Assembly (NCBI GenBank): GCA_012103495.1
Contig: WLWR01000068.1
Coordinates: 1 to 7,963 of the forward strand
From: Legionellales bacterium
GTDB lineage: Bacteria > Pseudomonadota > Gammaproteobacteria > WLWR01
Direction of reading: 5' to 3'
Length of the DNA: 7,963 bases
The position numbers and the translations under genes are program-made. This document shows positions 1 to 6,345 of the stretch, piece by piece. The notes beneath the pieces are model-generated. The model saw only the letters and a program-made list of their open reading frames with translations, was not told the origin of the DNA and searched no databases. Each line of letters begins with the position of its first letter. The first letter of the stretch is position 1.

Positions 1-147
1 TTTATTATATAAAAATACTTCATCATACTTTCCAAAATTTAACTTTCGTTTTTTATTAGGGGTATTTCTTAATTTTGCATAAGCATTAACTTTTAATCCT
101 GTCCCGTCTTTATCTGCGTGACCTTGGTAATCATAAAGTGACATCAT
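1..147 (-). CDS. Unknown phage-type protein, N-terminal 49 residues only (runs off left edge)
   Basis: An open frame reads leftward from an ATG at 147-145 to the window edge, giving 49 codons without a stop. It begins MMSLYDYQGHADKDGTGLKV and continues with a basic stretch containing NKKRK. The start codon overlaps the stop of the upstream transglycosylase-like gene as ATGA, the usual sign of translational coupling in tightly packed phage operons. The second ATG at 144-142 is an equally possible start. No Shine-Dalgarno sequence is visible, which fits coupled translation. Base composition is as AT-rich as the neighbouring phage-type gene and unlike htpG. I do not recognise the family and assign no function. 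The evidence that it is a gene is the overlap, the open frame and the shared strand. Confidence 0.6.
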   Translation of the reverse strand, partial: MMSLYDYQGHADKDGTGLKVNAYAKLRNTPNKKRKLNFGKYDEVFLYNK

Positions 148-941
148 AACTGTTTTGGTTTTAAATTATTAATTATTCTAAATTGTGTTGTATTGTAAAT
201 AATATCTTCGTATTTAACATCTTCAAATTTAATATCAAAAAAATCATTCATATTAGCATTTGGTTTGTAATTCATACCATTACTACTATATCTAGTACCA
301 TCTAAAGCTGCCATTACTGGGTTTGAAGTATCAATTGATTCAATTCTAGGATTATTATCATACCAACTAAATTCTTGTGGTATTGAACAACCTAATAAAT
401 GAAATTTAATATCTTTTAATTGTTTTAAATTTAATAATCCTTGTACAAATCGTACTCTACCTAATGCTTTCCCCATATCTATGTTAGTATGTGGGAAAAA
501 ATCGTTATACCAAGTAGCACCATAAGATACACATAATTTTTTATACCCTAATCCAGCTAATAAACTTGCGCATAAATATGCTTGATTTTTATTTTCACCT
601 TGAATTACAGCTGTTAGTTTAGTTTTTTTAGGATATTTAAATTGTAACCAATATTTTGCCTGAGCCGCTGTTTGGGCACATTGCATCCAAACATCAGGAA
701 CAATAAATTCATCTGGTTCTATTATGTTAACCCAATAACGTAATCTTTCATGGTTATATGCTTCTCCTAATTCATGAAGTGAGTTATCCATAATAATGTA
801 ACGACCCTCTGCTTTTGCATCCATAAAATATTGTAGATATTCTTCATCTTGATCAAACAAGTGAGGTAGAGCATAATCGTAATCATTAAATTCAGGAGAT
901 GCTGTTAATAAACAGCGAGGTACTTCATGTGATACTTTCAT
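144..941 (-). CDS. Phage-type tRNA-guanine transglycosylase/DpdA-like protein (probable 7-deazaguanine base exchange)
   Basis: This 265-residue protein carries a degenerate but ordered set of transglycosylase (TGT) barrel motifs. They are MDNSLHELGE (51-60, compare DSGGFQ), EFIVPDVW (78-85, D83), AVIQGEN (111-117, compare GIVQGG), HLLGCSIPQEF (181-191, compare GGLAVGE) and ESIDTSNPV (201-209). D204 sits where TGT has its nucleophilic aspartate. Family enzymes swap guanine for a 7-deazaguanine base in tRNA, and DpdA relatives do so in DNA, where phages use it against host restriction. No CXCXXC zinc motif is visible, and the chain is shorter than the roughly 375 residues of bacterial TGT, so a housekeeping tRNA enzyme is unlikely. 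The ATG abuts the stop of the upstream frame (TAA-ATG) and the stop overlaps the next start (ATGA). No Shine-Dalgarno sequence is seen. The fold is fairly secure; the DNA-modifying role is inference from phage-like context. Confidence 0.7.
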   Translation of the reverse strand: MKVSHEVPRCLLTASPEFNDYDYALPHLFDQDEEYLQYFMDAKAEGRYIIMDNSLHELGEAYNHERLRYWVNIIEPDEFIVPDVWMQCAQTAAQAKYWLQFKYPKKTKLTAVIQGENKNQAYLCASLLAGLGYKKLCVSYGATWYNDFFPHTNIDMGKALGRVRFVQGLLNLKQLKDIKFHLLGCSIPQEFSWYDNNPRIESIDTSNPVMAALDGTRYSSNGMNYKPNANMNDFFDIKFEDVKYEDIIYNTTQFRIINNLKPKQL

Positions 942-1049
942 TTATATAACTTTTTTTGGTCGTCCTCTACGCTTTAATGGAACAGGTATATGGACTATTT
1001 TATACTTTTCTTCTATAATATAATAAAGATCTATTAGTTCTCCACTACA
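942..1049 (-). pseudogene. 3' remnant (35 codons plus stop) of an unknown phage-type gene, fused to htpG
   Basis: The last 35 residues of the htpG reading frame have no counterpart in Hsp90. They start CSGELIDLYYIIEEKYKI and end with the basic, AT-hook-like RRGRPKK. Codon choice is AT-rich as in the next gene, and the TAA stop touches that gene's ATG, the spacing expected inside a phage operon. The simplest reading is that this is the natural 3' end of a phage gene whose 5' part has been replaced by htpG. I do not recognise the parent protein. The tail could matter functionally only if the fusion is real and expressed. Confidence 0.6.
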
Positions 1050-2621
1050 TTTTAAAGCTTCTTCTTCAGCTTGTTGTTCTTGTTCATCTTCTTGAGCCAA
1101 TTCACCCAAGTCAAGCTCACCTTTGGTAATCGATTGTAATTTCTTACCATCAAACTCGGTTAAGTGACTGACCAGCCACTCATCAATACGATCGGATAAC
1201 AATAAGACTTCAATCCCTTGCTTGCGAAAAATTTCCAAATGCGGACTGTTTTTCGCTGCATTGAATGAGCTGGCGGTAATAAAATAAATTTTATCCTGCC
1301 CTTCTTTCATTCGACTTATATAATCTGGCAATGAAACTGTTTGCTCTGCCTCGCCTGTATGAGTACTGGCAAAACGTAATAACTTAGCCACTTGTTCACG
1401 ATTGGCAAAATCTTCAATCGGTCCTTCTTTGAGCACCATGCCAAACTCTTGCCAAAAAGCTTGATATTTTTCAGGCTCATTAGCTGCTAATTTTTCTAAC
1501 AAGCTTAGTGCTCGCTTTACACATGAAGAACAAATGGTTTCTACCAGTTTATTGTCTTGTAAAATTTCACGTGACACATTCAATGGCAAATCACTGGAAT
1601 CAATGATCCCTTTTACAAACCGTAAATAGCGTGGTAAAAATTGGCTGGCATCATCCATAATGAATACGCGTTTCACATATAATTTCAAACCATGCTTGGC
1701 TTCCTGATTCCATAAATCAAACGGTGCATGCTTGGGAATGTACAGTAAGCTGATATAGTGTTGTCGTCCTTCAACATGACTGTGTGTCCACGTCAATGGA
1801 TCGTCAAAATCATGCGCAAGGTGTTTGTACAACTCTTGATATTCCGCATCGGTAATCTCACTCTTTTGCAACGTCCACAGGGCCGTGGCGCGATTGACCG
1901 TTTCCATTTCCACGGGTTGCGAATCACTGGTTTGTTCTTCGTCAGTTTGCTTATCTTCTTCAGTAGGCGAAGCAACTTTCACCATTTCAATTGGCCAAGT
2001 AATATGATCCGAATATTTAGTGGCAATGTGACGTAATTGCCATGCACTTAAAAAGTCTTTCTCATCTTGTTTTAAAAATAAAGTGACTTGGGTCCCCCGC
2101 TCTGATTTGGTAATTGGTTCTACCGTGTAGCTGCCTTTCCCAGTCGACTCCCACTGTACGCCCGCATCAGCAGCTAATCCTGCACGTCGTGATCGTACCA
2201 CCACTCTATCAGCGACAATAAAACAAGAATAAAACCCTACCCCAAATTGCCCAATTAAGTTTGAATCTTTCGCTTGATCACCGGTCAACTGTGCTAAAAA
2301 TTCTTTGGTGCCTGATTTGGCAATGGTTCCTAGATGCTCCACAATGTCATCATGGCTCATACCAATCCCATTGTCGGTGATGGTGATGGTTTTTAATTTT
2401 TCATCAACCGTCACTTGAATTTTTAAATCAGGGTCTTGCTCATATAAGTTGGCATCGGACAATGCTGAAAATCTTAATTTATCTAAAGCATCCGATGCAT
2501 TTGAAATTAATTCTCGTAAGAAAATTTCTTTGTTGCTATACAAGGAATGCACTACCAAATCCATCAGTTGTTCAACTTCAGTTTGAAAATGCAGCGTTTG
2601 TTTTTGTGCTTGTTCAGCCAT
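942..2621 (-). CDS. htpG: HtpG (bacterial Hsp90), lacking its C-terminal dimerisation domain and fused to a phage-type tail
   Basis: HtpG is the cytosolic bacterial Hsp90, an ATP-driven chaperone that works as a dimer joined through its C-terminal domain. Numbered from the ATG at 2621, the GHKL ATPase domain is intact: the RELISNASDA helix with E37 and N41, DNGIGM (83-88), the GTIAKSGTKEF lid (98 on) and GQFGVGFYS (124-132). The middle domain keeps LYIPKHAPFDLWN, the PLNVSREILQD arginine loop, SRMKEGQ and LLLSDRIDEW. Similarity stops after EEEALK (residue 524), where E. coli HtpG, from memory, has about 116 more residues. Instead 35 unrelated residues follow in frame, giving 559 residues against 624 in E. 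coli. The start at 2621 is preferred over the upstream ATGs at 2642 and 2633 because it matches the family N-terminus and has GGGAG five bases before it. As drawn, the protein should not dimerise and is probably not a working chaperone. Confidence 0.93.
   Translation of the reverse strand: MAEQAQKQTLHFQTEVEQLMDLVVHSLYSNKEIFLRELISNASDALDKLRFSALSDANLYEQDPDLKIQVTVDEKLKTITITDNGIGMSHDDIVEHLGTIAKSGTKEFLAQLTGDQAKDSNLIGQFGVGFYSCFIVADRVVVRSRRAGLAADAGVQWESTGKGSYTVEPITKSERGTQVTLFLKQDEKDFLSAWQLRHIATKYSDHITWPIEMVKVASPTEEDKQTDEEQTSDSQPVEMETVNRATALWTLQKSEITDAEYQELYKHLAHDFDDPLTWTHSHVEGRQHYISLLYIPKHAPFDLWNQEAKHGLKLYVKRVFIMDDASQFLPRYLRFVKGIIDSSDLPLNVSREILQDNKLVETICSSCVKRALSLLEKLAANEPEKYQAFWQEFGMVLKEGPIEDFANREQVAKLLRFASTHTGEAEQTVSLPDYISRMKEGQDKIYFITASSFNAAKNSPHLEIFRKQGIEVLLLSDRIDEWLVSHLTEFDGKKLQSITKGELDLGELAQEDEQEQQAEEEALKCSGELIDLYYIIEEKYKIVHIPVPLKRRGRPKKVI
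1047..1061. other. Junction between chromosomal htpG and AT-rich phage-type DNA
   Basis: Reading the minus strand, Hsp90 homology runs through the codons for EEEAL (compare KEAEKAL in E. coli) and ends at or just after the following AAA lysine codon at 1052-1050. From the TGT codon at 1049-1047 the protein no longer resembles HtpG and composition shifts to high A+T. No direct repeat, tRNA, integrase or insertion-sequence end is visible at the join. The bases GAAGCTTTAAAA around it contain an AAGCTT hexamer at 1055-1060 and could supply a short microhomology. The exact break cannot be fixed to the base without both parental sequences. Confidence 0.75.
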
Positions 2622-2626
2622 GTCTA

Positions 2627-2631
2627 CTCCC
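2627..2631 (-). promoter_or_regulatory. htpG ribosome binding site
   Basis: GGGAG on the minus strand lies five bases before the ATG at 2621. It decides the start codon, since the in-frame ATG at 2642 has only a weaker AAGG-like sequence before it and the ATG at 2633-2631 overlaps this site. Confidence 0.75.
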
Positions 2632-2666
2632 ATCGATGTCATACCTTACAAAATAACTCATCGCTA

Positions 2667-2694
2667 ATATTGGGCGTGATGACTTTTTTTCAAG
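2667..2694 (-). promoter_or_regulatory. Heat-shock (sigma-32, RpoH) promoter of htpG
   Basis: On the minus strand a CTTGAAA -35 element (2694-2688), identical to the sigma-32 consensus, is followed after 13 bases by CCCAATAT (2674-2667). The latter differs from the sigma-32 -10 consensus CCCCATnT at one position. This predicts a transcript beginning near 2660 and a leader of about 40 bases before the htpG ATG. htpG is a classical RpoH-regulated gene in proteobacteria, so position and sequence agree. The start of transcription is inferred. Confidence 0.75.
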
Positions 2695-2952
2695 GTTTTA
2701 TGCTTGAATATTGTTATAAAGAATTAAAATGGATCACCAACAACCCTTGTGATGATGATTCTTATATCACTATCTGTGCTATTTTTGCTTCCGAGTTATA
2801 TCACTTACACAGAAAATCAATAAATTTGTTAAGTTCATGATATCAAAAGTAAAACATCACTAGTTACCAAGCTCATCTGGTGATAGAATTCGCGCCGCTT
2901 GAGAATAAAAATACTCATAAAATTGAATTAAAAATTTGATTAATCAACAAGC

Positions 2953-3002
2953 GTTTGGGTAATTATTTTTTCTTAAACAAAAAAATAATTAACTACTCAA
3001 AC
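2953..3002. repeat. Inverted repeat with 19-base-pair arms and 8-base loop
   Basis: AATTATTTTTT (2961-2971) is an exact reverse complement of AAAAAATAATT (2980-2990), around an 8-base loop. Beyond a 4-base bulge (2991-2994) the pairing resumes with GTTTGGGT (2953-2960) against ACTCAAAC (2995-3002), one G-T wobble. It is too AT-rich to be a convincing intrinsic terminator. It lies 50-100 bases upstream of the response regulator promoter, so a protein-binding or cruciform site is possible. Confidence 0.6.
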
Positions 3003-3037
3003 AAATTGATTGTTTCTGAATGGTAAAATTCAATTTG
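3002..3037. repeat. Second inverted repeat with 8-base arms
   Basis: CAAATTGA (3002-3009) pairs exactly with TCAATTTG (3030-3037) across a 20-base spacer. The motif TTTGAGT (3034-3040) can also pair with ACTCAAA (2995-3001), the right arm of the neighbouring repeat, so the two structures compete. The arms end about 16 bases before the -35 element of the regulator promoter, a plausible place for an operator. Chance occurrence is possible in DNA this rich in A+T. Confidence 0.35.
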
Positions 3038-3052
3038 AGTGTAAAATAAATC

Positions 3053-3080
3053 TTGAACAGGCTTTCGAGCCGAGTACAAT
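3053..3080 (+). promoter_or_regulatory. Sigma-70-type promoter of the response regulator cluster
   Basis: TTGAAC (3053-3058) and TACAAT (3075-3080) are separated by 16 bases. The -10 element matches TATAAT at five of six positions and the -35 element matches TTGACA at four of six. Transcription would start near 3087, leaving a leader of about 30 bases before the ATG at 3117. No second promoter is evident before the two downstream genes, whose starts overlap the preceding stops. Confidence 0.55.
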
Positions 3081-3103
3081 AATTTTTCTAACAATCTAAG
3101 TTC

Positions 3104-3107
3104 GGAG
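3104..3107 (+). promoter_or_regulatory. Ribosome binding site of the response regulator gene
   Basis: GGAG lies nine bases before the ATG at 3117 and supports that start, which also gives the canonical MRLLLVEDD receiver N-terminus. Confidence 0.65.
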
Positions 3108-3116
3108 TGGATATTT

Positions 3117-3788
3117 ATGAGATTGCTATTAGTCGAAGATGACGAATTATTAGGCGATGGAATCAGAATAGGTTTAAGTCAAATGAATTATACTGTCGAT
3201 TGGCTCAAAGACGGACAGTCGGCATTGGTTGCACTGCGTACGGAACATTTTGACTTAATCATCTTGGATTTGGGTTTGCCCAAAATGTCAGGCATTGATA
3301 TTCTCGAAACCATTCGCTCTCAAGGTAACACCACTCCGGTGATTATTTTAACTGCTCGAGAAACCATTGAAGATCGCATTTTAGGATTGGACAAAGGTGC
3401 GGATGATTATTTAGCAAAACCCTTTGATTTAGAAGAACTGTCAGCACGCATTCGTGCATTGATTCGTCGATCGGCCGGCCGCGCAGACACCTTGCTAAGT
3501 TATAAGAATGTGACGTTGGATCCTGCAGCACACGTGGTTACATTGGATGATAAAGCTGTCCAATTACCACGGCGTGAATTCGATTTACTGCATAAGTTAT
3601 TAGAAAACGTCGGCCAAGTATTATCCCGCGAAGTGTTGATGCAAAGCATCTATGGTTGGGAAGTGGATGTGGATAGTAACGCGTTGGAAGTTCACATCCA
3701 TAACTTACGTAAAAAATTAAATGCCGATTATATTAAAACCATCCGTGGCGTCGGGTATATGATCATTAAATCTGAAACGGATGAATAA
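3117..3788 (+). CDS. OmpR/PhoB-family two-component response regulator, QseB-like
   Basis: A DNA-binding regulator switched by phosphorylation from a membrane sensor kinase. The receiver domain (about 1-115) has the acidic pocket E7-D8-D9, the phosphorylated aspartate D51 in LIILDLGLP, T79 in VIILTARE and K101 in DYLAKPF. The C-terminal winged-helix domain (about 125-220) has PRREFDLLHKLLENVGQVLS, the recognition-helix segment SNALEVHIHNLRKKL and the closing IKTIRGVGYMI hairpin. The full length of 223 residues is normal for the family. The opening MRLLLVEDDELLGDGIRIGL closely resembles E. coli QseB and, less closely, PmrA/BasR. QseB-type genes are usually followed by the sensor kinase gene; here an AddB-like gene overlaps the last 8 bases instead, so the partner kinase must be elsewhere or absent. 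Target genes cannot be read from the sequence. Confidence 0.93.
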   Translation: MRLLLVEDDELLGDGIRIGLSQMNYTVDWLKDGQSALVALRTEHFDLIILDLGLPKMSGIDILETIRSQGNTTPVIILTARETIEDRILGLDKGADDYLAKPFDLEELSARIRALIRRSAGRADTLLSYKNVTLDPAAHVVTLDDKAVQLPRREFDLLHKLLENVGQVLSREVLMQSIYGWEVDVDSNALEVHIHNLRKKLNADYIKTIRGVGYMIIKSETDE

Positions 3789-6345
3789 TGCTGTTTTTGA
3801 TTCATTTTTTGATTCGTTGTGGGCACAGTTTCAACTACCCGCAACGATCATTACGCCACAATCGCACTTAGCTGAACAACTGACCCACGATTATCATCAC
3901 CGACAACAACAAGACGGGCGATTGACTTGGCCCACACCCGACATTATTTCACTCAGTGGCTGGTTAACCCGTCAATGGTTGCAAACCACCAATCCAGCCA
4001 TTCCAATAAAACCCTCGGTAGAACCTTTAATATGGCGTCACATTATTGAGCAACATCCCCCACCCCGTACCATGGATTTATCACAACTGGCTCATTTGGC
4101 ATGCCAAGCTTGGACACTGCTGCATCAGTGGCAATTGCCGATCACAGAATCATCGTTCCAAGTCACCCTGGATTGTCATTACTTTTGGCATTGGCAACAA
4201 CAATTTCATCATCACTGTCACACCCATCACTGCATCAGTTTGGTACAAATCAGCGATGCCTTATTATCACGACTGGATCAATTGACTTGGCCCAATCACA
4301 TTTTTTTAGTTGGATTTGAAGAGCACACGCCACAATTGCAAACACTGATTCACAGTTTGCAGCATTACAGTTCGGTCACGGATGTAACACTCACTAGGTC
4401 ACCAGCACACATGCAAACCAGTGTATTTACCAATGAAACAATGGAATTACAAACCATGTTAAGCTGGGCACATCAACAAGCCCATCAAGGGCCGGTTGCC
4501 TGTGTCGTCCCAAATTTGCAGACGCTGGCAAAAAAGATTGCCAGCACCAATGCCCAACTTAGCGATGCGCAAACATCCCCCCTGCTCATTAGCCAACCAC
4601 TCACTGAATATCCTATTATTCACACTGCGTTGATCAGTTTACGCTGGCTGACTGAAACATTACCAACATCACTCATCCGTCGCTGGTTGCGTTCACCATT
4701 CATCCATCAAGCTGACAGTGATTTTTTTCATTACAGTCAATTAGATCAATACCTCGTTGCCCAAGCAATAACAAGCTGGTCATTAACCGCATTATCCACT
4801 CAATTATCAACATTTTCACAAAGCACGTTGCTGCAACGGTTGCAGCAAGTGCAGCAATTGCCCAAACCAGCCACTGCCATGGTCAGTTACTGGGGACAAC
4901 TATTTTGGCAATGCTTAACCCTATTAGGTTGGCCGGGGGAACGCACACCTTCTAGCAATGAACAAGCATTAATCGAACAATGGCAAGTCATGTTGCAAAC
5001 GTTTGCCGGCTTAGATGGTGTATTGCCATCGATGTCACTGACACAAGCATTGCATTGCGTGAATCAATTAGCCCTCATCCACACTTGGCCATCGGCTAGC
5101 GCACAAAACACCATTCAACTGTTCCATCAGCAACCACCGATCGGGATGTGGTTTGAACATTTATGGGTGATGGGCATGGATGATGAATCCTGGCCCCCCT
5201 CACCAACCCCCAATCCTTTATTACCTCAAGCATTGCAACGCCATCATCAAGTGCCTCATGCCAGCGCCGATCAACAATGGCAATTTGCTCAACAATCCAC
5301 GCAACAATGGCAGCAACGATGTCGATACTTGCATCTTAGTTTTGCCCAGCAAGCCGGAGAACGTCATCGACAATTGAGCCGGCTCTACACGCAATGGCCA
5401 ATGGTTGATATTCCTCATCAACCACTGACGCAGCTAGATTTTAATCAACAAGCTGCTGATTTAGAAAGTTGGCAAGAGGTAGCCGTACCCTTACCTCAAT
5501 CCACACAATCGATACGAGGTGGCAGTGGTATTTTAACCGCACAAGCTCAATGTCCATTTCGTGCGTTTGCTATATATCGTTTGCAAGTAGCACCATACCA
5601 AGCGCCAGTTACTGGTGTAAGTGCGCTGGATCATGGTCAACTGGTGCATCGCGCTTTGGATTATTTTTGGCGCCAGATCCAAACTCATGAACAATTAACG
5701 ACCCTCTCTCCAACCCAACTTGGGCAAATTCTAGATCAATGTATTGATCGCGCATTGACGGCTCTTGAACATGATCCCACCCAACCATTGTTCATCGATT
5801 TAGAGAAACAACGTTTACAGCGTTTGTTAAGCCGTTGGCTTACCTTGGAACAACAACGACCTGATTTCAAAGTCATTGCCGTGGAGCAAACCTATTCTTT
5901 AGAGGTGGCTGGATTGTCGATCACAGTGCGTTGCGATCGGGTGGATCAATTAGCCAGCGGTGCACGATTGGTGATTGATTATAAAACCGGTGTTTCCTCA
6001 ATGAATGATTGGTTCGGTGAGCGTTTGGCACAACCTCAATTGCCGTTATACAGCTTGGTCGATCCCAGTCCCGATGCCATCAGTTTTGCTCAAGTAACCC
6101 CCCATGAATTGGGGTTTAAAGGTGTGAGTGATCAAGCCACCGACATTGAAGGGATTACCCCACTCGAACGACTCAAAACAGCCGATGCAACCGATTGGTC
6201 CGATCAACAACGGCATTGGCACACCCAATTGATCCAATTAAGCCAAGCGTTCCAGCAAGGCATTGCTAACATCGATCCACAATCCGGTGTGTGTCGCGTG
6301 TGCCAATTGCATGCCTTGTGTCGTATTCAGGATGCATGCTCATGA
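3781..6345 (+). CDS. AddB-like PD-(D/E)XK nuclease, probable DNA repair protein with Fe-S-type cysteines
   Basis: This 854-residue protein resembles the proteobacterial 'probable DNA repair protein' relatives of AddB, the nuclease partner of an AddA helicase in double-strand-break processing. The N-terminal half looks like an inactivated helicase: ATIITPQSHLAEQL stands where a Walker A loop would be and no GKT/S is present. A helicase-like segment includes LWVMGMDDESWPPSPTPNPL and QALQRHHQVPHA (about 460-490). The C-terminal RecB-type nuclease has H618 and H623, E702, D719/D722 and D733-Y-K735 in VIDYKTG. C591 in CPFRAFA with C838, C841 and C847 (CRVCQLHALC) matches the AddB iron-sulfur arrangement. 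The ATG lies 8 bases inside the regulator gene and lacks a clear Shine-Dalgarno sequence, suggesting coupled translation; no other Met occurs before residue 98. The protein is unusually rich in Gln, His and Trp. Confidence 0.85.
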   Translation: MNNAVFDSFFDSLWAQFQLPATIITPQSHLAEQLTHDYHHRQQQDGRLTWPTPDIISLSGWLTRQWLQTTNPAIPIKPSVEPLIWRHIIEQHPPPRTMDLSQLAHLACQAWTLLHQWQLPITESSFQVTLDCHYFWHWQQQFHHHCHTHHCISLVQISDALLSRLDQLTWPNHIFLVGFEEHTPQLQTLIHSLQHYSSVTDVTLTRSPAHMQTSVFTNETMELQTMLSWAHQQAHQGPVACVVPNLQTLAKKIASTNAQLSDAQTSPLLISQPLTEYPIIHTALISLRWLTETLPTSLIRRWLRSPFIHQADSDFFHYSQLDQYLVAQAITSWSLTALSTQLSTFSQSTLLQRLQQVQQLPKPATAMVSYWGQLFWQCLTLLGWPGERTPSSNEQALIEQWQVMLQTFAGLDGVLPSMSLTQALHCVNQLALIHTWPSASAQNTIQLFHQQPPIGMWFEHLWVMGMDDESWPPSPTPNPLLPQALQRHHQVPHASADQQWQFAQQSTQQWQQRCRYLHLSFAQQAGERHRQLSRLYTQWPMVDIPHQPLTQLDFNQQAADLESWQEVAVPLPQSTQSIRGGSGILTAQAQCPFRAFAIYRLQVAPYQAPVTGVSALDHGQLVHRALDYFWRQIQTHEQLTTLSPTQLGQILDQCIDRALTALEHDPTQPLFIDLEKQRLQRLLSRWLTLEQQRPDFKVIAVEQTYSLEVAGLSITVRCDRVDQLASGARLVIDYKTGVSSMNDWFGERLAQPQLPLYSLVDPSPDAISFAQVTPHELGFKGVSDQATDIEGITPLERLKTADATDWSDQQRHWHTQLIQLSQAFQQGIANIDPQSGVCRVCQLHALCRIQDACS
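6329..6332 (+). promoter_or_regulatory. Ribosome binding site of the AddA-like gene
   Basis: AGGA lies nine bases before the ATG at 6342, inside the end of the AddB-like gene. With the ATGA stop/start overlap it supports coupled translation of the two subunits. Confidence 0.45.

Larger units (their letters stand above)
2643..3116. other. AT-rich divergent intergenic region between htpG and the response regulator
   Basis: About 0.47 kb separates the two divergent genes. It holds the htpG heat-shock promoter at the left, two inverted repeats (2953-3002 and 3002-3037) and a sigma-70-type promoter at the right. No RNA gene or mobile-element end was seen. A 46-codon plus-strand frame from 2700 to 2840 starts with MLEYCYKELKW and has only a weak AAGG-like sequence before it. 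It has no recognisable relatives and I do not call it a gene. Confidence 0.7.

Noticed and set aside
1..1049. Prophage insertion into htpG
   Set aside because: No integrase, att repeat, tRNA or target duplication is seen and only one edge is in the window, so a prophage call is not supported.
1055..1060. HindIII hexamer AAGCTT exactly at the htpG/phage-type join, hinting at a ligated clone
   Set aside because: A hexamer occurs often by chance, and the Hsp90-homologous codons already explain GAAGCT. It is noted only because a cloning chimera is one of several possible artefacts.
1758..2036. Plus-strand open frame inside htpG, and similar antisense frames inside the regulator and the AddB-like and AddA-like genes
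   Set aside because: They lie opposite or out of frame with strongly conserved genes, have low-complexity or unrecognisable translations and no ribosome binding site.
2700..2840. A 46-codon plus-strand frame starting MLEYCYKELKW in the intergenic region
   Set aside because: It has only a weak AAGG-like element before it, no recognisable family and lies in AT-rich spacer beside the htpG promoter on the opposite strand. Conservation in relatives would be needed to call it.
2887..2904. GAATTCGCGCCGCTTGAG resembles an EcoRI/NotI cloning linker
   Set aside because: One G of the NotI site is missing and the flanking DNA on both sides looks like natural AT-rich intergenic sequence. A chance resemblance is more likely than a vector remnant.
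2953..3002. Hairpin read as an intrinsic terminator
   Set aside because: The stem core is nearly all A and T, with no GC-rich stem followed by a T run, and no gene ends next to it on either strand.
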